Made by a program: the position numbers and the translations under genes. A DNA stretch of 64,000 nucleotides from Phocoena phocoena (lineage: Eukaryota > Chordata > Mammalia > Artiodactyla > Phocoenidae): NCBI RefSeq assembly GCF_963924675.1, contig NC_089234.1, positions 56,787,682 to 56,851,681 on the forward strand, in the 5' to 3' direction. The notes below the pieces were generated by a model. It was not told the origin of the DNA and ran no database searches. It saw only the letters and a program-made list of their open reading frames with translations. Below, piece after piece: positions 1-12,295 of the stretch (position 1 is the stretch's first letter; every line of letters starts with the position of its first letter).

Positions 1-3000
1 AAAACCCAAGGCATTCCCCATTGCCAATCCATATCACAATCAATGTTGATTGAATGTCTGAATGTAATTTGAATGAAAAGCATTTCAAAGCACAAAAGTT
101 CTGTTCCCAATAAGTTTAGTCTATACAATCAAATGCATTCTTTCTGGTCCAATCAGCAGAGACTTGGCAGAATAAAGGTCTTTGGTATGAGCAAAAAAAT
201 CCAAGCTTAAATCTTACAATTGCCCCTTTGAGGGTCGTTGACTCGGCAAGTTTTACAGTGGAGTACTGAAATGAATACTGCCTCTATGCAAAGCAACAGG
301 AGGTCACATTATAATTAGAATGCAATCAGTGGAATTGGTTATGGCTTGGTTTTCTTCCTGAAATGACAATCTACGCCACATCTGCCATTACATTAATATT
401 TTCCGCATTTTACTAGAAAAACAGAGGGAGGGGTTGGGTGGAGGGGAATCCTGTGTCTTTTCACTGAGCAACTGATAGAGTTGTCTTTAGCTAGAAGTCC
501 ACATGAGCTAATCAAGGCCCGTGCAGTTCACCTTTAAAATACCCAAACCATCTGGCAGGCTGGCCCATGATAAATCTCAATGATAAATGTCTCCATTTTG
601 ATGTTACAAAGGAACCGCAGACCTGCTCAGTTTTGGCACAGTTGAAAACATCCTGGCAACGGCAGAATAGAACTCAGATGTCCCAAAATAGAGAAGTAAA
701 TCATTTTGACCTGAGGGGCATAATATATTTAGAGAAAACCTGATTGTAATAAAAAGGTTGGACTCATCACAGTTTCTGTTAGAGGAGTGGCGATATATTT
801 CTTTGGAATACTCTCCGGTTTAGTGAAGACTCTAGCATGTACAATTTAAAAGTCTTCATTCTTTTTTTTTCCCCCTCCCTTCTTTTTGTGAGTCTTCGGA
901 CATCTCTCTCTGCTATTTGTGAACTACAACAGTCTCCCCTCTCTGGTTCTCAGACATCCTGCAGGGCAACTGCTGAGGCGAGCACGCCTTCAGAATGATT
1001 AATCCGTTTGCCTTTCAGAGGTCTGTTTTGCTGGGCCCATGGCCACTGCCAAGAAAGGACACACTGTGACCACCAGCACCAGGAAGCAAAGGCACAGCCT
1101 CTAAACTCACGGTTAGCCTGGACCTGATGCTGAGAGGAAGTTGTAAAATAAATTATGCTGTGTGGCTTGGGAAGGTAGACTTTATGTCAAGCCAAACTTC
1201 AGAAACAATTTATGGAGTGGTCAGTTGACCTTATTATTTCATCTTTCCCCCACAAACTTACAAAATTAAACAAACATGAATATGGAGTGTCAAGGGCAAG
1301 GTACTAAGACTCCCAATGCTAGCGGCCCCTGCCCCTCTTCCCTGGCTGGACACACAACTCCACCACCTTCACTGGATTTGAAGCTCAGCATGAAGGATCC
1401 CAGCCTAAGAGACGGGGGTGGCCAATAAAAACAGGGGCTTCATTGGCTTCAGGTCTCCCAGGGAGCTGCCTGGGCCCCTGTGACCGCTGAGTAAAGCACT
1501 CTGGTCTCACTGGTTGCAATAGCTTGACCAATTCCCTCCACTGCTGCCTGGGTCACTTTCTGGTGACTAATGGGAAAGACAGATTTCCCATCGGCTCCCT
1601 GAGAGACGGTTTGATAAAATGATTTTGCCCACACACCCAAAAGGGGAACCAGAAATAAGCATGGGAGGTGACGTGTCTCCAGTGAAAGAGATTTCAGTCT
1701 TGCCCTCTTGATGTCCGGACAAGTCGGGAAAAAAGAGGCGGCCCGTCTCTGTCTCCAGAGGCACTTTCCCTGGGTAAAGTAGAGTTGTGTGGGGCCGCGG
1801 AGGCCACTTGAAAACTCATGGGGGCCTGGAGCAGAGAGAGTCTGCTATGACTCAGGCTCTCTGAGAAATGAGTACAAATAAATCTGAGGCAACTATTTTC
1901 AATAAAACTTTAAAATATATACATACTGACAGTCCACATGGAGGGGAAAAGACACACTAATTTATCGGCTGTTGGCAACTCAACTGGAGACAACTTAGCC
2001 CGTACCTTCTTGTCTGCCCTGGGCCAAACAACACACATCTAGTTATTTGACTGTCTTCTCATAAGTCAGGTCTAGAGGTGCAGAGAGGAAACGCCCACTG
2101 GATCATTGGCATCCCCAGCTCTTTAATCATTTCTTTGGCTCTCACCCGAATCCCCTCCAGGTCACTGACATCTTGCTGGTTCAGAAGTGTTTAGAAAAAA
2201 GCACGATATTTCATCTGACATTCTTGAAGGTTCAGTGGGGGAGTAGAAAAGGGTGGGATGGAGTTCCTTACTCTACTGGGTAAGAGACCGCATCTGAACA
2301 GCTACAGCTGAAAGAATTGCACTGTCACTTTCCTCCCCTACCATATGGTCTCTCCCTCTCATATCTGATTTATGACTCTCGATTACCGCAGATCCTTTGG
2401 CTAGGCTGCTTTCCAAATGTCTTCCCACTGCTGAATGTTTGGGTGCCAATACCTCCCCAGGGAAAAGCGGAGACAAAGAATAAATGGTGTCCTTACTTCT
2501 GCTCCCCACCGCTGCCCCGCCATGCAGTGGTTCTGGTTTTGTTTGAATTATCTGGAACAGGAAACCCAAACTGATTTTGTTTCCTTATCTAATCTTGAAA
2601 GCAAGACAAGTTGGGATTACATTTGCCTGAAAAGCAGGTCGATTGAGTAAAAAAATACTCAAAAGCCATATATCTAGCAGTGCTCTTGTTTTGTATATTC
2701 ACAGCCATACTATTCTCCAGTGGTTCCCCCACAAAAGGCTAATAATCAATTAGGAAGAAGGACACAAATTGGAGGACCTGTTAATCAAGACACAAGGAGT
2801 GTGGAATGCCCTCTTTTTCTAGATGTTCAAACGTGACAGCTCTCAGAAACCTCTTCAATCAGAAATGCCCATGAGTTTCGGGGAAGAAACAACTGACTCA
2901 TCAACCCAATCTACCAACTGAGTTCTAATTCTCTCTTTTCACAAAGAATTTTTTGTATTAGGCAGCCCACAAAATACAATAAAAATAAAATGCTGTTGGT

Positions 3001-3109
3001 GCTATTCTTGAATGATGCTCTTACAGTTCTGTGGTGTATATTTTATTCCCACCAGTTCCATTAAACATCATCTTTTCACACTGTTTAAGGAATAAGATGA
3101 TTCCTTGAC
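1..3109. other. No recognised feature; unique-looking DNA
   Basis: No repeat family or gene was recognised. Only short overlapping ORFs under 100 codons occur, and none resembles a known protein. A pyrimidine-rich patch lies around 861-890. The 1430-1800 part is richer in G+C and has several CpG sites around 1735-1800, against an AT-rich background. It could be an unclassified LTR or a regulatory block, but nothing decides that. Confidence 0.5.
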
Positions 3110-3215
3110 TGCCTGTAAGTGTTGGAAAACACTCATTCATTCATGTGATGAGTAATTACCGTTTACCAGGCACTAAACTAGATTTAGACCTACAAATAGT
3201 TTCCAAAGAATTTGA
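3110..3215 (+). repeat. MIR-like SINE relic (weak)
   Basis: A stretch with CATTCATTCATG followed by TTACCAGGCACTAAAC resembles the degraded core and 3' part of mammalian-wide MIR elements. The match is short and diverged, so both family and ends are approximate. Confidence 0.35.
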
Positions 3216-4975
3216 CAATCTAGCTAGAATAATCTAATGTAAGTCTTAGAACAAGTGGCAAAAGTATGGGCATATGATCTGAACACACACCAGAGAAAAG
3301 GAAAGAAAAGAACATAAAAGCAAAAGAGCACAAGTGACTAACTCACGTGGTATGGAAGCAGCACACTTTTGGGGATGAATTGAAATGTACTCATTAGCAA
3401 CTACTGTGAGTGTTATAAGGTGACAGCATTTGTGGCAGACAGGTGAAGCCAAAGCTGCCCTCCAATGAGCCAAGTCTGCATTTCATCCCCATCCTGATCA
3501 CCCATGTTGAATGGGCAGAGGGGCAATGACTACATGCGCCCGCTAAAGAAACTACAGGAGAAGTTCTGGCTGAGACAGAGGAGCTGTGAATCCAAAGATG
3601 CATATTACACTTTTTTAAAAAGCAGCAATAACAAGGCAATTATGAGAGCCAGTCAAGGATACAGTGAGGTGGCATAATTGAGCAGGAGTGCTGAAGGTTT
3701 GGAGCTGATCATGGACCAGACACACGGTTTCATTCATTCATTCAGGTTGATCGCACTTCACCCCAGAAGGGATTGCACTTGCTTGCTCCTCCTGTAGTTA
3801 TCTTCTGTGGTGCTTTATTTAACCTCATTGACGCGGACCTATTCCCCTTTTCAAGGTCAGAGGGACGTGCCCCTACTTCTCAACTCTCCACTGAAACTCT
3901 CTGTTTCAGTGAAGATTTAGAAGTAGCATGACTGGAACTCAAAAACCCACTTCTCTTCTTCGATTTGCTCTCTTTCTGGGAATTAAGCCCAAAAGAAGGC
4001 AGAAAAGAGACGAATCGCATCTCTTTCATTGTTTGATTTGAATTTTACTTTATTTTATATGCCGTGCCGGTAATGCCTAACACCTCTCAGGAGATGACAA
4101 TGGGAGAAAGCCCTTGGGGAGATTAGGCCTTCAAGCCCTTCCAGTGATTAATACATGCCTCCGCACACTCTCATCCAACCAATCACTAAACACAACAAGA
4201 GAGCATATTAAGATTGACAAGACACCCTCCCTTCCTGAAATTAACAATAATAACAGTAGCGGAGGAGGTGGGGTGGTGATAGTAGTGGTGGTGGTAAACC
4301 TCCTTTCAGTTTGTTGTGAAGAGTTACACATGCCTCCCCCATGCTCGGTCAAAAACACCAGTCTCTTTCCTGGAATATCCTTTCATAGCTGTCCACGATA
4401 AAGCTGGGTGAGCTGACTCAGAACTAACACAAGGTCTTCATCCAAGAAGCCCCAACTGGCTGTCGTCCAACCCCAGTGTGAATAAACCAAAGCAAGATTC
4501 TCAACCCTTAGACAGAATACACATTCTCCTCCAATGATGCCTGTGAAGAATCTTTGTAAGGTCGATTTTCATCTTTGTGTAACACTTTTTTAATGGCTGA
4601 CAAAATAGGATTGTCCATGAAAAACAGAAGAATCTTGTCCTTTGCAGGGAGATGAGAGTGATCCAAGACATTTGGGTTCTTAGGTTCCACTTGCCTGCTT
4701 TCCTTCAGCTCCCCAAAGGCAGATTCTCAGAGAATGGATTAGAATCTCCCAATGGCCTGGAACTCTGTCTCCTTGAGTGTCCACACCTACAAGTGGCATT
4801 TTTTAAAGTTCAGTTTCTGAGAATGCCTTTTTAAATTAAAATAAAATATCATGTCCTTGCTGTTGCATCACACCCAGTAACACCCTATTAATTCTGGCTG
4901 TGCTGGGCTCTAAATGGCAATTCTAAGGAGGGTATGGCCTGTGTGATCTTCTGTCCCAGAAAATTCGAGAGCCAT
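3216..4975. other. No gene recognised; short GGT-rich tract
   Basis: No gene or classifiable repeat was seen. A small GGA/GGT-rich simple-sequence tract at about 4259-4300 produces low-complexity poly-Val or poly-Thr reading frames on the two strands. The short ORFs overlapping it are artefacts of that composition. Confidence 0.5.
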
Positions 4976-5060
4976 CACCTAGGACAAGTCTGTTACCCTG
5001 ACCTAAAGAGTCTTCCAATTTCTCAACCATAAAATGGGGTAGTTAAGGTTGCCTTTTCTT
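4976..5060 (+). repeat. MIR-like fragment
   Basis: The run GACAAGTCTGTTACCCTGAC followed by CTCAACCATAAAATGGGG corresponds to the well-known MIR segment that reads caagtcacttaacc and then tgtaaaatgggg. Only this central part is recognisable. Boundaries are estimates. Confidence 0.5.
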
Positions 5061-6499
5061 TTCTACTGTGAGTGAAGATGGGATATCAAAACAATATTGG
5101 AGACCAAGCTATATGAACTAGATATATTAATACAAGTCATCACCAGAATGGGCTGTTAAATATACTAAACAATCAACTGAGTTTGCTCCTAACTTATCAA
5201 TATTACTAGAGTTCCCCGTCAATACTCCAACTGTCAACAATGAGACATCATTCTGACGTAAGACTAACTTTAATAACCGAGATGATGGAGAAAATTTTTT
5301 TTTAAATATCATTTGTGCCAAAGTACCAAGACTTGGTGGTGGTATAGACTCTATAAACCCACAGATGGAATTTGCAAAGATCTCAAATCAGACCAAGAGC
5401 ATTTATTCTGAAGAAAATATTTTATTACCTGACCTCGTATCTATTCACATGAAAAGCTTCTTACAACCATATAAGCTTAGGCTCCATGAAAGACAGGAGA
5501 GCGATGAGAATAGGAGCTGGGCTTATCCCAAGGCTTTTATTATTTGGATTAAAGAAAGAAGACTGGACCACATGAATAGCTTTCTGGTTGTTTTATTCCA
5601 TGCTGAATAAGGTCACCAAGGGAGAATAATTTTCACTACCAAAAATTAGCCTAAACCTTAGTTTAATTTGCATGGCTTTCCACCCTAAGTGTGGATCCTG
5701 TCAAGCATAAACTATATTTACCAGACATAATGGATCTTGGCAGGTCAGAAAATTGCAGTTTGGTCTCTATTACACATAAACCACCAATGGAGAAAATGCT
5801 ACCAGGATTGCCAGTAAAATACATAGTAGGATATCCTTACTTATCCTGCAGGCAGAAACACTGACATCACTTCTGGTCTTCCACAAAGCAGAGGAAGAAG
5901 GAAAGAAATTTAAAGCCTCATCAGCTTCTAGTAAAACTGTAGGCTGCTCATGATGGAGAGGATGGCGTATGACCAGACTCTTCGTCTGCAGTTAACAGCA
6001 CTCAAGGAGCAAGTGAACAACCACCTTCTCTGGAATAAGCTTAAGTTGCTGTAGTGAAAGAAGAATGCTCCTTCCCAGACCCCTAGCTTCCTGAAATTCT
6101 GGGGGTTGTGTGACATTCTGCCAATACGCATCTCCAGTACAGATGACCTCTACAGGATACTGTTTAGGGGTTTTATTCCTCTTCATAGTTGGCAATTTGT
6201 GGATAACTTTATCAAAGAATGGAGTCACTGCAGAGAAAAAGCGTTTCCTCTGGATGGTAACTTCTTGGATTCTAGGACCATCATATGTCAAAAATTCCTA
6301 AATGTCTTTCTCTAGAGCCAAGAATACTAACTGTCTCCACAGGAATATGCAAACAGGCCTTAAAATGGAACTCATCACCTCTTCTGAACTGCTTTCATAG
6401 TTCCTGAAAATCTTTTCCGTGTTGGTACATGTCAGTGAGTGGTACTACCATCCAGGGGTAGCATAAAAAGACTTAACAATTAGTAGGCAGGGGGCCGGA
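5061..6499. other. No gene recognised; 99-codon ORF of unknown origin
   Basis: No repeat family was recognised. An open frame of 99 codons runs on the minus strand at 5992-6291. It starts MTYDGPRIQEV, has a mixed, protein-like composition rather than low complexity, and the in-frame sequence upstream has stops. I do not recognise it. It may be a fragment of a processed pseudogene, an internal part of the LTR element that follows, or chance. Confidence 0.4.
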
Positions 6500-6988
6500 C
6501 CAATCAGAATGGACACTGGCCACTGAGTTGGAGCAGGATCCTAGAGTCAAGAATGTGCCTGACTTCCAAGGCTAACTCACAAACACTTCTGATTTAGCTT
6601 CAACCTTGTTGACTGGAACAACAGTCAACTTGGGCTTGGAGTCCGGAACAGCATGTAAGTCCAACGGCCCTTAGGCTGTGATACCACGAGGAAGCTATAA
6701 GATGTAGGTACTTCAGTCGGAAACCCTGGTCTGTGGGGTCCCCCAAGCCCAGGCACGGCCATATGGGTGTATGAGCGTAAGCGTCCAAATAATTCCAATA
6801 TCCAGGCAATTCATCCCCAGCATTCAAATCTTCCCAGCTAAGGCTGCAAACATCGTGGGGGAGAGAAAAATCATCCCCTTATCCTGTCTGAATCCCTGAG
6901 CCACAGACTCCATGGATCATAATAAAATGGCTGTGCAGTCACTAACGTTTTGGTGTAATTTGTTATGTAGAAATAGAAACTAGAACAG
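6500..6988 (+). mobile_element. LTR-like relic, ERVL-MaLR/MLT1 style
   Basis: The right end reads GGTGTAATTTGTTATGTAG then AAACTAGAACAGC, preceded by CACAGACTCCATGGATCATAATAAAATGG. This matches the layout of MLT1-type LTR 3' ends: a gacccacagaatc-like motif, an AATAAA signal, a ccactaag-like motif, a tttgttatgcagcaatagataac-like motif, then the end. No internal retroviral coding region was recognised. The left boundary is poorly defined and the subfamily was not assigned. Confidence 0.4.
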
Positions 6989-7440
6989 CTATGTAAGTGG
7001 TTTCTATTTACTTGGTCATCATCATTATCATCATCATTATTCTCATTATATTATTATAGCACTGAGTAAAATACTTATACCATAAATGTCTACTTACCTA
7101 TCTGTAGCCCTCATTAGATTCTGTAAGCTCTGTGTTTCAGGGTCTCGCACAGTACCAATCTCACAATATACATTAAATTTTTTGTTCAAAGAACTAATGA
7201 ACTCCTTCAAATCAACTAGATCTCCAGCGCTCTGACACACAGTCTGCCTATCAGTGAAACAAACAAGATGACAGAATAATGATATTTAGCCCAACCATAA
7301 AATCACTCATAGTCTGTCTTACGACACAATGAGAACCACTGCTGATATTTTAGAGAACTTCCTCCAAGTCTTGGGTGTGTTCATTAAATTGAGATGTTCT
7401 ATTGAGTTTTCATCATACTTTGTTCCTACCTATAATACCA
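6989..7440. other. Unique DNA with a TCA/TTA simple repeat
   Basis: A short trinucleotide tract (TCATCATCATTATCATCATC and similar) lies at 7016-7060. The rest is AT-rich without a recognised feature. Confidence 0.5.
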
Positions 7441-7572
7441 TAAGCATAATTTCATATTAATCTTTAAAAACTGAATAGGCTATCATCTGAATATACCACA
7501 CTTTTAACCATTTCACCTATTGTTAGATATTTAGGGTGTTTTCAATTTTCCTTAATATAAACAATGAAGAAT
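7441..7572 (-). mobile_element. Old L1 (L1M) 3' fragment
   Basis: TGAATATACCACACTTTTAA, then ATTGTTAGATATTTAGGGTG and TTTTCAATTTTCC, parallels the antisense end of old L1 elements (accacaattt...tggatatttaggttgtttcc). Short and diverged. Confidence 0.45.
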
Positions 7573-8478
7573 TACTTTCAACATCATATTTAATGGTGAG
7601 AAACTCAAACTTTCCCACTAACATGAAATATAAGGCAAGGATGTCCCTTCTCACCACTCCTTTTCAACATCTTACTGGAAGTCCTTACTAACAGAATAAG
7701 GCAAAAAAAGGAAATAAAATGTATAAATTAGGAAGAGAAATATAAAAGTATCTTTGTTCATAGATGCCACGATAGTCTACGTAGAAACTCTTAGAGAATC
7801 AACAACAAAAAAAAACTCCTGGAACTAATAAGCAATCATAGCAAGGGTGCAGGATACAAGGTTAATATACAGAAGTCCATTGTTTTCCTATATACCAAAA
7901 ATGAACAAATAGAATTTGAAGTTAAAAACAATACCACAGGGAATATAGCCAATATTTTATAATAACTTTAAATGGAGTATAGCCTATAAAATATTGAATC
8001 ACTATGTTGTGTACCTGAAATATAATATTGTAAATCAACTATGCTTCAATTAAAAAACAAATACATACACACAATACCATTTACATTAGCACTCAGTAAA
8101 CGAAATACTTAGGTGTAAATTCTACAAAATATGTACAAGATCTATAAGAATAAAACTACAAATCTCTGATGAATGAAATCAAAGAGGAGCTAAATAACTG
8201 GAGAGCTATTCCATGTTCATGGATAGGAAGATTCATTATTGTCAAGATGTCAATTTTTCCCAACTTGATCTGGAGATTCAGTGCAATTCCAATCAAAATC
8301 CCAGTAAGTTACGCAAGTTATCTTGTGGATATCAACAAAATGATTCTGAAGTTTATATGGAGAATCAAAAGACCCAGAAGAGCCAACACACTACTGAAGA
8401 ACAACAAAGTTGGAGGACTGACACTATTCAACTTCAAGACTTATTATAAAGCTATAGTAATCAAGACAATATAGTAAA
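7573..8478 (+). mobile_element. Old L1 (L1M) ORF2 fragment, interrupted
   Basis: Sense-strand pieces of L1 reverse transcriptase are recognisable: AAGGATGTCCCTTCTCACC encodes the QGCPLLT-like motif. The later segment encodes the [21 protein letters not shown] stretch in the open frame 8169-8474, which is the conserved L1 ORF2 region after the polymerase core. The reading frame is broken by stops and small indels, so it is nonfunctional. It is split by an L1-tail insertion at 7937-8070. It lies head to head with the minus-strand fragment on its left. Confidence 0.75.
7937..8070 (+). mobile_element. L1 3'-tail insertion inside the older L1
   Basis: GTGTACCTGAAATATAATATTGTAAATCAACTATGCTTCAATT followed by an A-rich tail is the terminal part of a cetartiodactyl/laurasiatherian L1 3'UTR. 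It interrupts L1 ORF2 and is flanked by a 9-bp direct repeat ACAATACCA (7928-7936 and 8071-8079), the expected target-site duplication. Strongly 5'-truncated, about 130 bp. Confidence 0.7.
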
Positions 8479-9309
8479 TATTTCTTCATATTTACAATAA
8501 AAACTACAAAATTGATTTTCAGAAGTAGTGAAATATCTTCTGTAAGGAAGAAATAAGAAAGATAGTATGATCATACTCTAATATTCAACAAGTATTACTA
8601 TTTTTAATTCCAAATATTTTTTATTTACAAATATTTCATTGCTAGTAAGTTTGAATTTTCTGTGTTCAACTGCACATCTAATATTGCCTAGTTAACTCTT
8701 TAATCCCTTTTTGTCTGCAGGATGTTTTGGTAGAACTTGTAAAAGCTCTTCCTACTCTAAGGGGATTAAATCTTTAATTATAATTTTACATATTATATCC
8801 TAGCTTGCCGTTTGTCTTACTTTCGCTTATAACGTTATAGATATAGAAAAAAGGCATTTTTATCTTACAAAATATATGAATAATTTATTTTATGGAAGTT
8901 TGATACTGCTTTAACATTTTTGACAAATTAGGACATTGACCCTATACACAGTCTATCCCAAATCTCAGATATGGAGTGTCAGATAATATTAATTAAACCA
9001 TCCTGTCTTCTTACAAGTATTAAGACATGTTCCTCCATCAAGATCAAGGCTGCCAAAGGAAACTGAATAGCAACTACATTTTATCTTCTGAGAAACTATT
9101 CCTAGGGTAACCAGTGTAAAAGCATCAAGTTATAGATCTTTGTAATCACATGTTTTATTTAGTCTAAAAAGCTTCCCAGTATAGAAGATGGACCCATTAG
9201 TGAATATTACCTTAAAATGGGTGAGCAGCATTAGCAACTTGTAAGTGTGGGGTCACAGGGTCTAAATATTTTCCTTAACAGAATTACTAGCTTTGGCCCT
9301 GAAGATCAC
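8479..9309. other. AT-rich DNA, nothing recognised
   Basis: No gene, RNA or classifiable repeat is seen. Part of it may be further decayed L1 sequence, but no diagnostic motif was recognised. Confidence 0.45.
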
Positions 9310-9480
9310 TCACTCATATATGCTGTTTCAATAAGTATTTACTGAGCATTCACTTTGTAACCCAACTAAGGCTGAGAACATAAAGGCGAATAACATATAG
9401 TCTCTATCCTTAAGACGACCCTAAACTTGTTGAGTTTAGAGGAGGTTAACGTATAAACAAACACTTGTTTCAACAACAGG
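9310..9480 (+). repeat. Ancient interspersed repeat relic
   Basis: TTTCAATAAGTATTTACTGAGC and later TAAAGGCGAATAACATATAGTC resemble the widespread mammalian segment aacaaatatttattgagc...ggatacagcagtgaac, in diverged form. Family name not assigned. Confidence 0.35.
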
Positions 9481-9684
9481 AAGAGATAACAAATTGATAA
9501 AATCATTCAAAATAATTTTCGAATCTTCCAGTTCGCTGACCGAACTGGAAGAATTTTCCCATTTGAGAGTTCTAATTAAGTGTCCACAGTCCCTCTAGAT
9601 TTTGTCTCCTTTGTTTGGAGTTCTTTTGTGGCACTCTTGCTGGAGTAAAATTCACCAGAGGCAGGAAGAGTCAGCTAAGGTGCA

Positions 9685-9965
9685 CTGGTAGCAGCAAGAA
9701 TTTACTGAGCACTTTCCATGGGCCCTCTGGAGACATTACAAAGTATAAGGCATGGTTCCTGCTCAATTCTAGCTTAAAGTCAATGGAGGAAAATGAAATG
9801 TATACACAGTAAATAATTTCAATGAAAGGCAAATGAATGGAGAAGGAAATGAGTGCTATGGAGAGACAGAGAGAGAGTCCACTTTAGAGAGACCAGGAAA
9901 CTCAATGGAAAGAAGACCGTGGGGCCTTCCTAGAAGTGCGGGGCATTTTTAGCGACACTGACATA
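9685..9965 (+). repeat. Ancient interspersed repeat relic
   Basis: AGAATTTACTGAGCACTTTCC followed by TATACACAGTAAATAATTTC and GGAGAAGGAAATGAGTGCTATG follows the same order of motifs as the 'aatttattgagcac...aataaataa...gtgctatg' ancient mammalian repeat seen elsewhere in this window. Diverged, with approximate ends. Confidence 0.35.
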
Positions 9966-10075
9966 AAATTTCCTCTTGGCTCGAGTAGTCTTTGGATATC
10001 TAAGTACACTTTTATTGTCTTAATAGTGGTCAATGTACTAGAGTTTAGAGGTAGTAGGTGTTTCTGAGGATATTT

Positions 10076-10320
10076 AGTTCAACCTATTTATTCATTTGTA
10101 TATTTATTTATTTATATTGACATAGAATTGGTTTACAACATTTTGTTAGTTTCTGGTGGACAGCAAAGTGATTCCTTTATACATACATATGTATCTAGTT
10201 TTTCCAGATTCTTTTCCCTTCTAGGTTATTACCAAATATTGAGTAGAGTTCCCTGTGCTATACAGCAGGACCTTGTTGGTTATCTATCATATATATATAT
10301 ATATATATTAGTGTGTATAT
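10076..10320 (-). mobile_element. L1 3'UTR fragment
   Basis: The sequence reads as the antisense of an L1 3' end: TGACATAGAATTGGTTTACAAC, GGTGGACAGCAAAGTGATTC, and GTTCCCTGTGCTATACAGCAGG followed by CTTGTTGGTTATCTATC. A short (TA)n run at about 10288-10310 sits at the place where these 3'UTRs carry one. Only the 3'UTR is present. Confidence 0.75.
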
Positions 10321-10697
10321 GTTCATCTTAAAACTTAGGCCAAAGAGAAGCAGCCACATGCACCCCAAGAGGGCGTGTTATTGGAACCAAGACACAAGCC
10401 TGCTACTCTACACTCTGCCCGTCTTTTCCTCTACTACTAGAATTAGAAAAGCTAGAATAATTGAGTTCAGAGATTACAAACAGACCACTCACACTAGAAA
10501 TTCTACCTCCTTCACTCTAAGACCCCTTCTGAAAGTATCATACCTTTTGGGGGCTTCCAGGCTGCACTCGTGCGGTGAAGCATTCAGTAGAGACCACTAT
10601 GAACATTACTGTATCCATTGGTTGATATTTACTTTTAGAGTTCCCTTAGAATGTTTAAGGAGCACCAAATGAAATACAGTACACTCAATTGCTACAT
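10321..10697. other. No feature recognised
   Basis: A 119-codon plus-strand ORF (10313-10672) crosses this stretch, but its product resembles nothing known and it starts inside the L1 fragment. I treat it as chance. Confidence 0.5.
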
Positions 10698-10934
10698 AAA
10701 AGTAAAAGCAGGGCTTCCCTGGTGGCGCAGTGGTTTGGAGTCCGCCTGCTGATGCAGGGGACATGGGTTCGTGCCCTGGTCCGGGAAGATCCCACATGCC
10801 CTGGAGCGGCTGGGCCTGTGAGCCAGGGCCACTGAGACTGTGTGTCTCCGGATCCTGTGCTCCGCAACAGAAGAGGCCACAGCAGTGAGAGGCCCGCATA
10901 CCGAAAAAAAAAAAAAAAAAAAAAAGTAAAAGCA
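10698..10934 (+). mobile_element. CHR-type tRNA-derived SINE with TSD
   Basis: The body at 10711-10921 starts GGGCTTCCCTGGTGGCGCAG. It carries the tRNA-like A box (TGGCGCAGTGGTT) and B box (GGGTTCGTGCC), then the CHR-specific GTGAGAGGCCCGC end and an A tail. It is flanked by direct repeats ending AGTAAAAGCA (10698-10710 and 10922-10934); the leading A residues are ambiguous with the tail. CHR SINEs are known from cetaceans, hippos and ruminants, and this sequence type is abundant in cetaceans. ORFs on either strand here are translations of the SINE. Confidence 0.92.
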
Positions 10935-12120
10935 AAATAAAATTTTCAGGTAAAGCAGAGCCATAAATCTAGGAATTTAAGCTCCTCTCCTCAGGCAACT
11001 GAAAGCCAATTCCACATTTCCTCTTGCTGACAGCCTCTCGGGCATTCAAATAGGAAAGAGTTGAAAACTAGGATTTCCGGTCCAATCTAATACTGGACAA
11101 CACTTAATGGCTTAAGTAGATTAATAATAGTCGTGCTATTGGAATTTTGCCTTTCACCGCCTTTCACCGTAAGCTTTGCCTGTACTTGATCTACAGGGAG
11201 GCTGAATGCTGAAGAGTCTTTTACCAGACCTGCTCTCATTCAGCACCCCATCTGGAACTGACAAGCCAATTTCGATACCAATCAATCAGTGAGAATTTAT
11301 TGACTGCTACCACATTCCCCACAGTACCTATGATACTGGCAGAGACTTAGAAGAATTGTTAAGCCTGTTCACTTTCTCAAAGAAGTTAGAATTGAGTTGG
11401 GTTTTTAATATTAACATACATAGAACAAATATAGATCCAAAAAGAATCATCAGTAGAAAGCTCTCAATTTTAGAAGACTCATACTGTACAGGCTAAAAGG
11501 TAGAGCTCTAGGGAAGCAATGAGAGCTAATGGGGTATGGAGCCCATAGTGGGGAGGAAACTCCTGAACATGCCTCAAAGGATGCACAAAATGTGAACAAG
11601 AAAACAGCAGAGGGAAGACACTTCAAGAATAAAGTAACCATCTAAGCAAAGATGAGTTACAGCGGTGGGATGATGAAGAGGGAGCCTTACTGGAGGGTAA
11701 AGAGTGGGAGAAGTTTGGTTAGAAAAAGAAAATGGGAAGCTAGAAAGACAGAACTGGATATAACATTTGATACAAAATATGATAATCTGTTTCCAAATGT
11801 GTCTCTCTCCATTTAATGATATCATGCAGATGGCTGAAACATTTCTGATATCTGTTGTATCTTGCCAAGGTATTTAGTGAATAGTAAATACTTAAGAAAT
11901 ATCAAGTGAATAAATAAGTTGATTACGAGAAAATGTCTAAGAGTAAATTATACCTAAAATTCATGGATCCAAGTATGTTTTTTTAAAATATGAAAAGTAA
12001 CAAAATTTCCTGTAAATATAATGCTACCCTCAACTAAACACCCAAAGAACAAAGAAACCATACGTTCCAAAAGAAGAGTGAACACACACCACAGATACAT
12101 CCCAGTGAACAAGATGCACA
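10935..12120. other. No gene recognised; possible weak MIR/L2 traces
   Basis: Around 11280-11345 the run CAGTGAGAATTTATTGACTGC followed by TACCTATGATACTGGCAG weakly recalls MIR/L2-age repeats. Nothing else is classifiable. ORFs up to 83 codons show no family resemblance. Confidence 0.45.
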
Positions 12121-12295
12121 GGGCTTTGCTCTTTTGGAGTTTACAACTGAGTGAAGGTAGTGGTGGGAGAGGAAAAAACCTAAGAGGAGGGATGAAGGGG
12201 AGGAAGGCAAGGAAGGAGGGAGGGAGGAAGAGAGGGAGGGACACACTGAGACTGATGGAAAGTGACTAGTGTGTAGGTGGGTTTGGCTTTACAGT
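12121..12295 (+). repeat. Ancient repeat, left part, split by an L1
   Basis: CAGTGAACAAGATGCACAGG and TTTTGGAGTTTACAACTGAG follow the order of an old mammalian repeat (cagtgaacaaaacagac...tggagcttacattctag). The element seems to resume at 13202 after the inserted L1 with CCTCTCTGAGGATTTGACAC. Family not named. A purine-rich tract, mainly GGAA and GGGA units, lies at 12183-12242. Confidence 0.4.

Noticed and set aside
1430..1800. G+C-richer block with overlapping minus ORFs as a CpG island or exon
   Set aside because: CpG density is too low and patchy, and no splice signals or protein similarity were recognised.
10711..10800. Functional tRNA gene in the SINE head
   Set aside because: A and B boxes are SINE-type and the sequence cannot be read as an intact tRNA cloverleaf; it is the degenerate tRNA-Glu-derived head of a CHR element.
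10606..10964. Three overlapping minus ORFs of 60-109 codons
   Set aside because: They translate the antisense of a CHR SINE, including its A tail as poly-Phe.
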